Assembly (NCBI GenBank): GCA_017547245.1
Contig: JAFYQD010000008.1
Location: 62,001-126,000 of the forward strand
Source: Oscillospiraceae bacterium
GTDB taxonomy: Bacteria > Bacillota > Clostridia > Oscillospirales > Ruminococcaceae
Direction: 5' to 3'
DNA length: 64,000 bases
The position numbers and the translations under genes are program-made. This document shows, piece after piece, positions 7,038 through 16,198 of this stretch (position 1 is the first letter of the stretch; every line of letters starts with the position of its first letter). The notes under the pieces are model-generated. The model was given only the letters and a program-made list of their open reading frames with translations, was not told the DNA's origin and made no database searches.

Positions 7038-9071
7038 TCAGTTGGGCAGTTCGCCTGCGGCGGCAATCAGCTTTTTTACCTGCTGCGCCAGCACAGGGCA
7101 GCCGGTCAGCTCGGGGTCGGCACGGAAGAGGGCGGCGGCCTCCTGCTGGGCAAGCTCCAACAGGGCAATATCCTGGGTAAGGTCGGCCAGCTGAAGCTGA
7201 GGCAGGCCGTGCTGACGGGAACCGAAAAAGTCACCGGGGCCACGCAGCTTGAGGTCTTCTTCGGCTATTTTGAAGCCGTCGGTGGTGCGCTTCATGGTGT
7301 CCAGACGCTTGACCGAAAGCTCCCCGTGATTATCCGAAACAAGGATGCACCAGGATTTTTCGCTGCCGCGGCCCACACGGCCACGCAGCTGGTGCAGCTG
7401 GCTGAGGCCAAAGCGTTCGGCGTTTTCCACCATCATAACAACGGCGGAGGGCACATCCACACCCACCTCGATGACGGTGGTGGCCACCAGCAGCTGGGTT
7501 TCGCCGCGGACAAAGCGGCCCATAACCGCCTCTTTGTCTTTGGCTTTCATTTTGCCGTGCAGCAGCTCGACCCGATAGCCTTCAAAGGCAGGTTGGGCGA
7601 TTTGTTTGATGTAATCTTCGGCGGCCAGCAGACCGTCGGGGGTTTGTTCGTTTTGTTCCACCAACGGGCAGACGATGTAGGCACGGAAGCCTTTGCTTAG
7701 ATAGTCACGGATAAAGCCGAAGGCCCGTTGGCGCTTGCTGCTGTCGATGACCAGGGTTTCCACCGGGGTGCGGCCGGGGGGCAGCTGGTCGATGACCGAC
7801 ACATCCAGGTCACCGTAAATCATCAGACTGAGGGTACGGGGGATGGGGGTGGCCGACATGATCATCATGTGGGTGGCGGTTCCCTTTTCACGCAGGGTGA
7901 CCCGTTGGCCCACACCAAAGCGATGCTGTTCATCGGTGATGACCAAGGCTAGGTTTTGCCATACCACATCTTCGGTAAGCAGGGCATGGGTGCCGATGCA
8001 CAGGTCAATGGTGCCCTCGGCCAAAGCCTGCTTCATTTTGCGCTTGTTGGCGGCGGTCAGGCTGCCGGTCAGCAGGCCTACCCGTATGCCAAAGGGCTCA
8101 AGCAAATGGCTGAGGGTGCGGTAATGCTGTTCGGCAAGCAGTTCGGTGGGGGCCATCAGGGCGCATTGCAGGCCGTTCTTGGCGGTCAGCCAGCCGCAGG
8201 CGGCGGCCACCAGCGTTTTGCCCGAGCCAACGTCTCCCTGCACCAGACGGTTCATGGGGCGGTTGGTGCACAGGTCGGCAAAGGCATCGTCGATGGCCCG
8301 TTTTTGGGCATCGGTGGGCACAAAAGGCAGGGTGGCATAAAATTCCTGAGGATCATGATAAGCCAGAGGATGGGCGGTGTTTTGGCGGCGTCCCCGTTTT
8401 ACGGCAGATAACCCCAGACTAAGGGTAAACAGTTCTTCAAAGATAAAACGTCGGCGTGCCCACTCGGCCTGTTGGGGAGAGGCAGGGGCATGTATCTGCT
8501 GCAATGCCTCGGCAATGGTGGGCAGGTTTGCCCGTTGGCGCAAAGCTTCGGGCAGGGGGTCGGGCAGGTCTTTGGCTAACGGCAGTACCGAGGCCACATC
8601 CTGACGCAGGCGGTATTGAGTAAGCCCGGCGGTCAGGGGATAAAGGGGCAGCAGCTCTTTGCATTGGGCAGGAAAGACCTGAGGGGAATCCATTTCACGC
8701 CGAAGCAGGGTGCCGCTTAGTTTTCCGTAAAAGACATATTCACTGCCTACGCTGAGCCCTTCCACCGTATATTTGGCGTTGAAAAAGGTGATGTGCACCA
8801 AGCCCGAATCATCGGCGGCGGTCAGCTTCCAGACCGAAAGACCTTTGCGTATGCGCTGTTCACGGCCTTTGGTCATCAGGGTAAGGCGCAAAGGGCAGGC
8901 TTCGCCCAAGGGGGCCTCGTGAGAAAGGGGGCAGCTGCGCAGATCAAGATAGCCGCGGGGGAAATGGCGCAGCAGGTCGGCCAAAGTTTCAATGCCCAGT
9001 TTGTGATAAAGGGCAGCACGTTTTTCGCCAACGCCTTTCAGATAGCGTATGTTGTCGGTAAGAGCAGCCAC
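7038..9071 (-). CDS. recG: ATP-dependent DNA helicase RecG
   Basis: RecG is a 677-residue SF2 helicase that remodels stalled replication forks and branch-migrates Holliday junctions. The N-terminal wedge/OB domain covers roughly residues 1-250. Walker A 'GDVGSGKT' is near residue 275, Walker B 'ITDEQHRFGVGQR' carries the DEQH box, and 'SATPIPRT' and 'QLRGRVGRG' are motifs III and VI. A GTG at 9080 directly abuts AAAGGAG, so translation more likely starts at the next in-frame GTG (9071), which has an eight-base spacing. It appears monocistronic, ending at the shared terminator. Confidence 0.95.
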   Translation of the reverse strand: MAALTDNIRYLKGVGEKRAALYHKLGIETLADLLRHFPRGYLDLRSCPLSHEAPLGEACPLRLTLMTKGREQRIRKGLSVWKLTAADDSGLVHITFFNAKYTVEGLSVGSEYVFYGKLSGTLLRREMDSPQVFPAQCKELLPLYPLTAGLTQYRLRQDVASVLPLAKDLPDPLPEALRQRANLPTIAEALQQIHAPASPQQAEWARRRFIFEELFTLSLGLSAVKRGRRQNTAHPLAYHDPQEFYATLPFVPTDAQKRAIDDAFADLCTNRPMNRLVQGDVGSGKTLVAAACGWLTAKNGLQCALMAPTELLAEQHYRTLSHLLEPFGIRVGLLTGSLTAANKRKMKQALAEGTIDLCIGTHALLTEDVVWQNLALVITDEQHRFGVGQRVTLREKGTATHMMIMSATPIPRTLSLMIYGDLDVSVIDQLPPGRTPVETLVIDSSKRQRAFGFIRDYLSKGFRAYIVCPLVEQNEQTPDGLLAAEDYIKQIAQPAFEGYRVELLHGKMKAKDKEAVMGRFVRGETQLLVATTVIEVGVDVPSAVVMMVENAERFGLSQLHQLRGRVGRGSEKSWCILVSDNHGELSVKRLDTMKRTTDGFKIAEEDLKLRGPGDFFGSRQHGLPQLQLADLTQDIALLELAQQEAAALFRADPELTGCPVLAQQVKKLIAAAGELPN

Positions 9072-9205
9072 CTTGGCCACCTCCTTTCATCTTTCTGCCT
9101 CCATTATAACCAAGTTTTGGCTGCTTGTCACCGTTTGACAGCAATATGCCAAAAAACGACAGACCGCTGTTGGTGTTTTTGGCAGAAAGAGTGGCAAAAT
9201 AGAGG

Positions 9206-9235
9206 TTGACAAGCCCCGTAAGCAACTGGTATAAT
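9206..9235 (+). promoter_or_regulatory. Promoter of tRNA-Lys
   Basis: Consensus -35 TTGACA (9206-9211) and -10 TATAAT (9230-9235) are 18 bases apart, and the tRNA starts 16 bases later. Confidence 0.9.
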
Positions 9236-9251
9236 TATTAAGCTTTGTTGC

Positions 9252-9327
9252 GACCCATTAGCTCAGTTGGCAGAGCATTTGACTTTTAATCAAAGGGTCC
9301 GGAGTTCGAATCTCCGATGGGTCACCA
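9252..9327 (+). tRNA. tRNA-Lys (anticodon TTT)
   Basis: A 76-base cloverleaf is complete: acceptor GACCCAT/ATGGGTC, D-arm GCTCAG..GAGC, anticodon stem TTTGA/TCAAA around loop CTTTTAA, T-arm CGGAG-TTCGAAT-CTCCG, and an encoded CCA end. The anticodon TTT reads Lys codons AAA and AAG. Confidence 0.98.
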
Positions 9328-9330
9328 CGA

Positions 9331-9363
9331 AAATCCCGGATGCACCTGCATTCGGGATTTTTG
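9331..9363 (+). terminator. Intrinsic terminator of tRNA-Lys
   Basis: A 14-bp stem with one G-T pair (9331-9344, 9347-9360) and a TTTTTGCTT tail follows the tRNA by three bases. Confidence 0.85.
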
Positions 9364-9394
9364 CTTATCTTCTATTTTTTGAAAGGGACGGGCT

Positions 9395-10735
9395 ATGAAT
9401 ATTCTTGTTTTGAACGGAAGCCCCAAGGGGCAGAACAGCATTACACTGCAGACCGTTTTGTATCTGCAGAAAAAATATCCGGCCCACAATTTTGAGGTGC
9501 TGAATGTGGGGTCGCGCATCAAGGCGCTGGAAAAGGACTTTGCTTCTGCCGCCGCTGCGCTGGAACAGGCCGACCTGCTGTTGTTCAGCTATCCTGTATA
9601 TACCTTTATTGCACCCTGCCAGCTGCACCGTTTCATCGAGCTGATGAAAGCTTCGGGCATTGCCCTGCAGGGCAAATATGCCACCCAGCTCAGCACTTCA
9701 AAACACTTTTATGATATTACCGCCCATCGTTACATTCAGGATAACTGTCAGGACATGGGGCTGAAATATATCCGCGGCCTTTCGGCGGATATGGACGACC
9801 TGCTGTGCAAAAAGGGACAGAAGGAATCCTGTGACTTTTTTGAGCACGTCTGCTGGAGCGTGGAACATGATTTCTACGAGACTTTCCCCCAGCCGCTGCC
9901 CCGGCCTGCCCACAAACCGGTGGAAGCCTTTGCCCCAAGCGGCCAGGAAAAGACCGGTGATGTGGTCATTGTGACCGACTGCCGTCCTGAGGACAGCCAG
10001 CTGGCCGCCATGATCGAGCGGTTCCGTGGGGTGCTGCCGCTGCAAACCCGTGTGGTCAACATTGGCGAATATCCGTTCAGCGGCGGATGTTTGGGCTGCT
10101 TTAACTGTGCCGTTTCGGGCAAGTGCATTTACAAGGATGGCTTTGACAGCTATCTGCGTGACAGCATTCAGTCGGCCCAGTCCATTGTGTATGCTTTTTC
10201 CATCCGTGACCATTCCATGGGGGCACGGTTTAAGATGTACGATGACCGCCAGTTCTGCAACGGCCACCGCACCGTTACCATGGGCATGCCTATGGGATAT
10301 CTGGTCAGCGGTGACTATAGCCGTGAGTTTAATCTGCAGATGATTCTGGAGGGCCGTGCACAGGTGGGCGGAAACTTTTTGACCGGTGTAGCCACCGACG
10401 AATTTGACCCCAACACCGAAATTGACCGTATGGCCGAAAACCTTTGTTATGCCCTGCAGAACAAATATGTTCCGCCCCAGAATTTTTATGGAATAGGCGG
10501 CATGAAGGTTTTTCGTGACCTGATATGGCTGATGCAGGGGATGATGAAGGCTGACCATAAGTTCTATAAGGCACATGGTCAGTACGATTTCCCCCAGAAG
10601 CAGTGGCCCACCATGCTGAAAATGTATCTGGTGGGGGCGCTGCTTGCCAGCCCCAAAATCAAGGCCAAAATGGGCAAAAAGATGAACGAGGGTATGCTGA
10701 TGCCCTATAAAAAGGTACTGGACCAAATCAAATAA
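9395..10735 (+). CDS. Tandem flavodoxin-fold NAD(P)H-dependent reductase
   Basis: This 446-residue protein appears to contain two FMN-reductase/flavodoxin-like domains in one chain. The first (residues 1-190) opens with the FMN loop 'MNILVLNGSPKGQNS' and has 'LLLFSYPVYTF'. The second (about 195-400) opens with 'GDVVIVTDCRPEDS' and carries a Cys-rich stretch 'GGCLGCFNCAVSGKC' near residue 230, which in iron-sulfur flavoproteins and related reductases marks a cluster or active-site loop. The FMN loop of the second domain is degenerate. The gene is 24 bases upstream of a YczE-type membrane gene and probably co-transcribed. Substrate is unknown. Confidence 0.75.
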   Translation: MNILVLNGSPKGQNSITLQTVLYLQKKYPAHNFEVLNVGSRIKALEKDFASAAAALEQADLLLFSYPVYTFIAPCQLHRFIELMKASGIALQGKYATQLSTSKHFYDITAHRYIQDNCQDMGLKYIRGLSADMDDLLCKKGQKESCDFFEHVCWSVEHDFYETFPQPLPRPAHKPVEAFAPSGQEKTGDVVIVTDCRPEDSQLAAMIERFRGVLPLQTRVVNIGEYPFSGGCLGCFNCAVSGKCIYKDGFDSYLRDSIQSAQSIVYAFSIRDHSMGARFKMYDDRQFCNGHRTVTMGMPMGYLVSGDYSREFNLQMILEGRAQVGGNFLTGVATDEFDPNTEIDRMAENLCYALQNKYVPPQNFYGIGGMKVFRDLIWLMQGMMKADHKFYKAHGQYDFPQKQWPTMLKMYLVGALLASPKIKAKMGKKMNEGMLMPYKKVLDQIK

Positions 10736-10759
10736 ATAAGCTGTTGAAAGGATAGAACG

Positions 10760-11422
10760 ATGACCCGTAAATTTTTTAAGACTACTTTACTGGGACGCAC
10801 ATTGCAGGCCACCCTTGGCCTTTTTACCTATGCCATGGGGGTTTATCTGACCCTTCAGGCCGCCATTGGCCTTGGCCCCTGGGAAGTGTTGGCAATGGGC
10901 ATTGCCGGAAAGCTGGGCCTTATTTTTGGCAACGCAACACTGGGCGTAAGCGCAGTGATTCTGATTATGGACGTGCTGATGAAAGAACGCATCGGCATCG
11001 GCACCGTACTGAACACCATCATCTGCAGCAAGGCGGTTGACCTTTACAACTGGCTGGAGCTGGTTCCCAAGCAGGAACATCTGGCAGCAAGCATTGCCGT
11101 AATGGTGGCAGGTATGTTTACGGTGGCCGTTGGTCAGCTGATTTACATATCCACCGGTCTGGGCTGTGGCCCTCGAGACTCCTTTGTAATCGGTGTGGGC
11201 AAGCGCCTGAGCAGATGGCCCATCGGCCTTGTGCAGAATGGTGTGCTGATGATTGTACTGCTGATCGGTTGGCTGTTGGGCGGTCCCGTTGGCCTTGGCA
11301 CTCTGCTTTCGGTGGTTGGTCTTGGCGCCACCATGCAGCTGGTTTTCCGCATTGCAAAGTTTGAACCCCGCAAGGTTCAGCACGAAAATATTATCGAAAG
11401 CTTCCGCAAACTGAAGAAATAA
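10760..11422 (+). CDS. YczE/YyaS/YitT-type membrane protein
   Basis: This 220-residue integral membrane protein has about five hydrophobic segments and the family's repeated glycine-rich motif, seen as 'AAIGLGPWEVLAMGIA' near residue 34 and again as 'TGLGCGPRDSFVIGVG' near 133. The two matching motifs suggest an internal duplication. Proteins of this group are of unknown function. AAAGGATAG lies upstream of ATG 10760, and the gene follows the reductase gene in the same transcript. Confidence 0.75.
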   Translation: MTRKFFKTTLLGRTLQATLGLFTYAMGVYLTLQAAIGLGPWEVLAMGIAGKLGLIFGNATLGVSAVILIMDVLMKERIGIGTVLNTIICSKAVDLYNWLELVPKQEHLAASIAVMVAGMFTVAVGQLIYISTGLGCGPRDSFVIGVGKRLSRWPIGLVQNGVLMIVLLIGWLLGGPVGLGTLLSVVGLGATMQLVFRIAKFEPRKVQHENIIESFRKLKK

Positions 11423-11427
11423 AAATG

Positions 11428-11459
11428 ATCCCCCTGCCGCGGCAGGGGGATTTTTGTTT
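11428..11459. terminator. Bidirectional terminator
   Basis: A 24-base perfect palindrome (ATCCCCCTGCCG and its complement, 11428-11451) is flanked by A and T runs and ends both convergent genes. Confidence 0.9.
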
Positions 11460-11462
11460 GTA

Positions 11463-13256
11463 TTAGTCGATGGGTTCAAAGTCGGCGGCGCCGTGTTTGC
11501 ACAGGGGGCAAACAATGTCGGCAGGCAGGTTTTCACCTTCATATACCCAGCCGCAGATTTTGCAGACATAACCCTTTTTGCCGTCGGTTTCGGGCTTGGG
11601 CTTTACATTTTCCAGATAGTAGGTATAGCTCATGGTTTCCCTGTCGTTGATGACACGGGATTCGGTGACCGAACAGATGAACATGCCGTGGGTGTCCAGA
11701 TCCACATACTGTTCCACCTTAAGGGACATGAAGGAGTTGATATAGCGGGGCAGGAAGGCCAGACCGTTATCCGAGCGATAGGGTTCGCAGCCCGCAAACT
11801 TATCCACCACACGCCCGCTGGAAAAACCAAAGGCCTCGAACACCTTAAAGGGAGCATCCACCGACAGAACGTTGACATTCATGATGCCGGTCTGCTTGAT
11901 GACATGGTGGGAATAGTTTTCTTTGTTGATGGTAACTGCCACACGGTTGGGGGTATTGGTGACCTGGGTAATGGTGTTGACAATCAGGCCGTTGTCCTTT
12001 TTGCCGTCGTTGCTGGTGACCACATACAGGCCATAGCCGATGTTGAACAGGGCGCTGAGGTCCTGTTTGTTGGCAGTTTTGTCCGAACGGGCAATGTATT
12101 CCATGCACAGTTCGTCGGCCAAAGCGTCCAGCTGTTCCATATTGGCCTCGCTGAGGGCAGACTTGATGGTGATGACGGGGTCGGCAAAGGTGATGTTTTT
12201 GCTCTTGGCAAAGCTTTCCTTCATGATGCGGGCGGCGGTGGGGGCCCAGCTGCCGTTTTCAATCAGGGCGATGGTGCGGTTTTGGAAATTGCGCTCGGTC
12301 AGGTGGTCAATGAAGGTGCGCATAAAGGGGAAGATTTCGGCATTATAGGTGGTGGTGGCCAGAACCAGCTTGCCATAGCGGAAGGCATTTCCCACAGCTT
12401 CGGCCATGTCGCAGCGGGCCAGATCGTTTACCACTACCTTGGGGCAGCCGCGGGTGCGCAGCTTTTCGGCCAGAATTTCCACAGCCTTTTTGGTGTTGCC
12501 GTATACCGAGGTATAGGCGATTACAATGCCGTCGTTTTCAACACCGTAGGAGGACCAGGTATTGTAGAGGTTGAGGTAGTAACCAAGGTTTTCGGTCAGA
12601 ACAGGCCCGTGCAGGGGGCAGATGATCTGAATGTCCAGTTCGGCGGCCTTTTTCAGCAAAGCCTGTACCTGAGCGCCATATTTGCCAACAATGCCGATGT
12701 AGTAGCGTCGGGCTTCGTCGGCCCAGTCCCCTTCCACATCCAGTGCGCCAAACTTGCCAAAACCGTCGGCCGAGAACAAAACCTTGTCAGTGCTGTCATA
12801 GGTGACCATAACCTCGGGCCAGTGAACCATGGGGGCAAACACAAAGGTAAAGGTGTGGCGTCCGGTGCAGAGGGTGCCGCCGTTTTCCACCACCATGGTA
12901 TTCTCAAATTTGCCGCCAAAGAACTGTTCCATCATGGCAAAGGTTTTTACATTGCCCACAATGGTGGCGTTGGGATAGGTGCTGATAAAGTTTTTGATGT
13001 TGGCCGAGTGGTCGGGCTCCATATGCTGAACCACCAGATAGTCGGGCTGGCGGCCGTTCAGGGCTTCGGCAACGTTATCCAGCCACTGGTGGGTAAAGTT
13101 GGCGTCAACGGTGTCAAACACGGTGATTTTGTCATCCAGCACCACATAAGAGTTATAGGCCATGCCGTTGGGCACATCGTACTGGCCCTCAAACAGGTCA
13201 ACATCGTGGTCGTTTACACCTACATAAACAATATCTTTGGTAACATTTTTCATCAT
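11463..13256 (-). CDS. Multidomain flavodiiron protein (diiron, flavodoxin, flavin reductase, rubredoxin)
   Basis: This 597-residue enzyme joins four modules. Residues 1-250 are a metallo-beta-lactamase-like diiron oxidase with ligands in 'HMEPDHS' (near 78), 'MVHWPEVM' (near 145), 'FSADGFGKFG' and 'CPLHGPVL'. Residues 255-390 form a flavodoxin domain ('AYTSVYGNTKKA'). About 400-545 is a flavin-reductase-like domain. The last 45 residues are a rubredoxin ('CKICGWVYEG', 'CPLCKHG'). The fusion brings the electron chain for O2 or NO reduction into one protein, so it probably works as an oxygen-scavenging NAD(P)H oxidase in an anaerobe. It is a single-gene unit. Physiological substrate (O2 versus NO) cannot be decided from sequence. 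Confidence 0.93.
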   Translation of the reverse strand: MMKNVTKDIVYVGVNDHDVDLFEGQYDVPNGMAYNSYVVLDDKITVFDTVDANFTHQWLDNVAEALNGRQPDYLVVQHMEPDHSANIKNFISTYPNATIVGNVKTFAMMEQFFGGKFENTMVVENGGTLCTGRHTFTFVFAPMVHWPEVMVTYDSTDKVLFSADGFGKFGALDVEGDWADEARRYYIGIVGKYGAQVQALLKKAAELDIQIICPLHGPVLTENLGYYLNLYNTWSSYGVENDGIVIAYTSVYGNTKKAVEILAEKLRTRGCPKVVVNDLARCDMAEAVGNAFRYGKLVLATTTYNAEIFPFMRTFIDHLTERNFQNRTIALIENGSWAPTAARIMKESFAKSKNITFADPVITIKSALSEANMEQLDALADELCMEYIARSDKTANKQDLSALFNIGYGLYVVTSNDGKKDNGLIVNTITQVTNTPNRVAVTINKENYSHHVIKQTGIMNVNVLSVDAPFKVFEAFGFSSGRVVDKFAGCEPYRSDNGLAFLPRYINSFMSLKVEQYVDLDTHGMFICSVTESRVINDRETMSYTYYLENVKPKPETDGKKGYVCKICGWVYEGENLPADIVCPLCKHGAADFEPID

Positions 13257-13331
13257 CGGTGGGTCCTCCCTTATTCTTCAATGTATCTCATTTAACTTTG
13301 GAAAGATTGTTGACTTTCTTTGTCGAGTATT

Positions 13332-13371
13332 ATTATATTCGATTGTCAAATCAAAAACAATAGTGTTTTTG
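13332..13371 (-). promoter_or_regulatory. Flavodiiron promoter with overlapping inverted repeat
   Basis: On the minus strand -35 TTGTTT (13360-13355) and -10 TATAAT (13337-13332) are 17 bases apart. A perfect inverted repeat CAAAAAC-N6-GTTTTTG (13352-13371) covers the -35 and looks like a repressor site. TTTGACA also occurs twice nearby. No known operator was matched. Confidence 0.6.
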
Positions 13372-13413
13372 TCAAATTTATCGCGAAATATTAGTTCTAT
13401 TTTGCCAAACAAT

Positions 13414-13441
13414 AAAAAAGCCGCCCCCAAACGGGGGCGGC
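13414..13441 (-). terminator. Intrinsic terminator of the ABC exporter gene
   Basis: A 9-bp all-GC stem GCCGCCCCC/GGGGGCGGC (13420-13428, 13433-13441) is followed on the minus strand by six T. Confidence 0.9.
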
Positions 13442-13450
13442 GGAGAAAAA

Positions 13451-15307
13451 TCAGGTTGTCTGTTCCTGTTGTTCGGCCTCATAGTCCAACACAATGCGGA
13501 ACTGGGTTTCATAAAGATCACGATAGATTCCGTCGGCAGCCAACAGTTCCTCGTGGGTGCCCTGTTCGGCAATAATGCCGTCCTTGACCACAAGGATGCG
13601 GTCGGCCTTGAGGATGGTGGAAAGGCGATGGGCAATAACAATGCTGGTGCGGCCCTGCATCATGGTTTCCAAGGCATCCTGAATGGCGTTTTCCGAGATG
13701 GAATCGAGGGCGCTGGTGGCTTCGTCCAGAATCAGGATTTTGGGGTCCTTCAGAATAACACGGGCCAGCGACAGACGCTGTTTTTCGCCGCCCGAAAGCT
13801 TCAGACCGCGGTTGCCCACCATGGTTTCGTAACCATCCGGCTGGTTGACAATAAAATCGTGGATGTTGGCGGTGCGGCAGGCGGCCTCCAGTTCTTCCTG
13901 GGTGGCGTCCTCTTTGGCATAAAGCAGATTTTCACGGATGGTGCCGTTGAAAAGGTAGCTATCCTGTGTAACCACACCGATGCATTGGCGCAGATAGGTC
14001 AGGTCGAAGTGGCGGACATCGATGTTGGCCACCGTCACCTTGCCGCCAGTAACATCATACAGACGGGGAATGAGGTTGACCACCGTGGATTTGCCCGAGC
14101 CGCTGGGACCAACGATGGCATACATCTTGCCGCCGGGTACGGTAAAGTCGATGTCGGTAAGCAGGGGCTTTTCGGGGGTATAGCTGAAGCTGACATGGTG
14201 GAAGCGGATATCCCTGCAGGTGACATCGGGCTTTTTGCCGTTTTTGATGGAGCGGATGGTGTTTTCTTTGTCGAAGTAATCGAAGATGCGGGTGAACAGA
14301 GCCAGCGAACGGGTGAAATCCACCTGCAGGTTGAGCAGCGACTGCACCGGCCGGTAAAGGCGGTTGATGAGCGCCACCGTGGCGGTGATGGTGCCCACCG
14401 TAAGGGTGGAATCGGTTTGGCTGACAATCAGCCAGCCGCCTGCAAAATAGATAAGCAGAGGCCCAACCTGGGTGAACATGCCCATGATGACATGGAACCA
14501 TTTGCCGCTGCGCTGTTCTTTCAGCGAAAACTGGGTGACCTCTTCATTTACCGCAACAAAGCGATCGTATTCCTTTTTTTCTCGGGTAAACAGCTTGACC
14601 AGCAGCGAACCGCTGACGCTGAGGGTTTCATTGACCAGTTGGTTCATTTCATCCCGTTTGGCCTGGCTTTCGCTCAACAGCTTCCAACGGGTTTCACCCA
14701 CGCTTTTGGTGGGCAGAATAAGCAGGGGAATGACCACAATGCCCACCAGTGCCAGCTGCCAGCTCATGGAGAAGAGGGCAATCATGGTGGTGATTACGGT
14801 GGCCACATTGCTGACGATGCTGGCCAGTGTGCCGGAAATGACCGTACTGACCCCGCTGATGTCGCTGTTCATACGGGTGATGATGTCGCCCTGTTTTTCA
14901 GAGGTAAAAAAGTTGTGGGGCATATGCTGCAGATGGTTGTACATCTGGTTTTTCATATCAAAGATGATGCGCTGAGAAATCCAGGCATTGATGTAGCTTT
15001 CCAGCACGCCGATGACCTGGGAAATGGTAAGGGTGGCAAAGGCGGCCAGCAAAAGTTGAATGAGCAGGGTCATGTTCCGCCCCATCAAAGCCTCGTCCAC
15101 AATGCGCCCGGTGATGATGGAGGGCAGCAGACCCACAACAGAGGAAAGCAGTATGGCAATAAAAACAAAAAGAAACTGAATCCAATAGGGTTTGAGATAG
15201 GAAAGGATGCGCAGCAGCAACTGGGGTGTTACCTTAGGCATATTTTGTTTTTCTTCTTCGGTCAAAAAACCACGAGGGCCAAGGCCTCGTCCCGTTCCAA
15301 CGGCCAT
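13451..15307 (-). CDS. ABC transporter, fused membrane and ATPase domains (exporter type)
   Basis: This 618-residue half-transporter has an N-terminal six-helix membrane domain (about residues 35-330) and a C-terminal ATPase with Walker A 'GPSGSGKST', signature 'LSGGEKQR' and Walker B 'ILILDEATSALD'. Such proteins act as homodimers or heterodimers that export drugs, lipids or peptides; the substrate is unknown. The ATG at 15307 has AAGGAAGTGA upstream, whereas the longer open frame lacks any ribosome site. Usually two such genes are adjacent in clostridia; here there is only one, which favours a homodimer. Confidence 0.9.
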   Translation of the reverse strand: MAVGTGRGLGPRGFLTEEEKQNMPKVTPQLLLRILSYLKPYWIQFLFVFIAILLSSVVGLLPSIITGRIVDEALMGRNMTLLIQLLLAAFATLTISQVIGVLESYINAWISQRIIFDMKNQMYNHLQHMPHNFFTSEKQGDIITRMNSDISGVSTVISGTLASIVSNVATVITTMIALFSMSWQLALVGIVVIPLLILPTKSVGETRWKLLSESQAKRDEMNQLVNETLSVSGSLLVKLFTREKKEYDRFVAVNEEVTQFSLKEQRSGKWFHVIMGMFTQVGPLLIYFAGGWLIVSQTDSTLTVGTITATVALINRLYRPVQSLLNLQVDFTRSLALFTRIFDYFDKENTIRSIKNGKKPDVTCRDIRFHHVSFSYTPEKPLLTDIDFTVPGGKMYAIVGPSGSGKSTVVNLIPRLYDVTGGKVTVANIDVRHFDLTYLRQCIGVVTQDSYLFNGTIRENLLYAKEDATQEELEAACRTANIHDFIVNQPDGYETMVGNRGLKLSGGEKQRLSLARVILKDPKILILDEATSALDSISENAIQDALETMMQGRTSIVIAHRLSTILKADRILVVKDGIIAEQGTHEELLAADGIYRDLYETQFRIVLDYEAEQQEQTT

Positions 15308-15388
15308 GGGGTCACTTCCTTTCGGTACAGCTTTACAATCATTATAATACAAACAGGAAAAAAACGGAAATGATTTGTTGAAAAACAG

Positions 15389-15414
15389 AAAAAGAGCCAT
15401 CCTGCGGATGACTC
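15389..15414 (-). terminator. Intrinsic terminator of DUF2461 gene
   Basis: A 9-bp stem with one wobble (15394-15402, 15406-15414) is followed on the minus strand by TTTTTCTG. Confidence 0.8.
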
Positions 15415-15421
15415 CTGTTTT

Positions 15422-16123
15422 TTACAGACGATAAAAGGTCTGGTAGATTTGTTTCTGGCTGGGCTTGCTTCGGGCAGCCTTGAGCAGAAAAAGCCGCACC
15501 GGCTCCATTTGGGCAGTGATGGTGCGGATCATTTGATCAAAATCGGCAAATGTGGTCAGGTCGCTGTCGGGAATCGGGTGGATGATCTCCCAGTACTTAT
15601 ACTTTACCAGATGGGCGGCGGGGTGGTCGGCCGAATAGCCCTTCGGCATGGTTTTCAGCTGTTCTCCGCTAAGGGAAATGGGACACTCCTGCAGAAGGCC
15701 GTCAAACTCTTCAAAATACTCCTGAATATAGTCACGGATGCGGTTGGTATCGGCGGTGCTTTCACACCACAGGCCGGTGCCAAAGTAGCTGCTGCCGTGG
15801 GAAATGCGCAGGAAGTAGCCGATGGGCAGCCAGGATTTGCGGTCGGGGGAGATATAGGCACGGAAGGCAGGGTTATAGGGCGGCTGGTTGTGGTGATAAC
15901 GCATATCACGGGCAATGCGGTACATCCAATCTTTGGCCTGACCGTAAAGGATGTCGTTGGCCAGTTGGGGGGCACTTTCGGCAATGGCAAAACGGGTTAT
16001 CTCCAACAGCTCAAGGTAGTCTTTGCGGGCGGCTTCGTACTGTTTGTGGTTTTCGTGGAACCAGGGACGCTCGTTGTGGGCTTCCAGCTGGGCACAATAT
16101 TGCAGCATACGGTCAAAATCCAT
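15422..16123 (-). CDS. DUF2461 family protein
   Basis: This 233-residue soluble protein matches the DUF2461/TIGR02453 family by its opening 'NERPWFHENHKQYE', the central 'RIARDMRYHHNQPPYN', and 'PIGYFLRISHGSSYFGTGLW'. The family has no established function. The ATG at 16123 has AAAGGAGAG at a good distance. It is transcribed alone, divergently from the SDR-idi pair, and ends at its own terminator. Confidence 0.85.
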   Translation of the reverse strand: MDFDRMLQYCAQLEAHNERPWFHENHKQYEAARKDYLELLEITRFAIAESAPQLANDILYGQAKDWMYRIARDMRYHHNQPPYNPAFRAYISPDRKSWLPIGYFLRISHGSSYFGTGLWCESTADTNRIRDYIQEYFEEFDGLLQECPISLSGEQLKTMPKGYSADHPAAHLVKYKYWEIIHPIPDSDLTTFADFDQMIRTITAQMEPVRLFLLKAARSKPSQKQIYQTFYRL

Positions 16124-16198
16124 GGGATATCTCTCCTTTGATTCGCTGGTTCTTATTTTAACACATTTGCGCCGCCCATTCCAAGCATAGTGTTTTTA

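Noticed and set aside
11454..13295. Very long open frame on the plus strand opposite the flavodiiron gene
   Set aside because: It mirrors the codons of a well-supported gene, has no ribosome site and gives a Gly/His/Val-rich product with no family features. The same holds for long plus-strand frames opposite the ABC exporter (13469-15373), the FGGY kinase (32024-33550) and ftsK (58301-60490).
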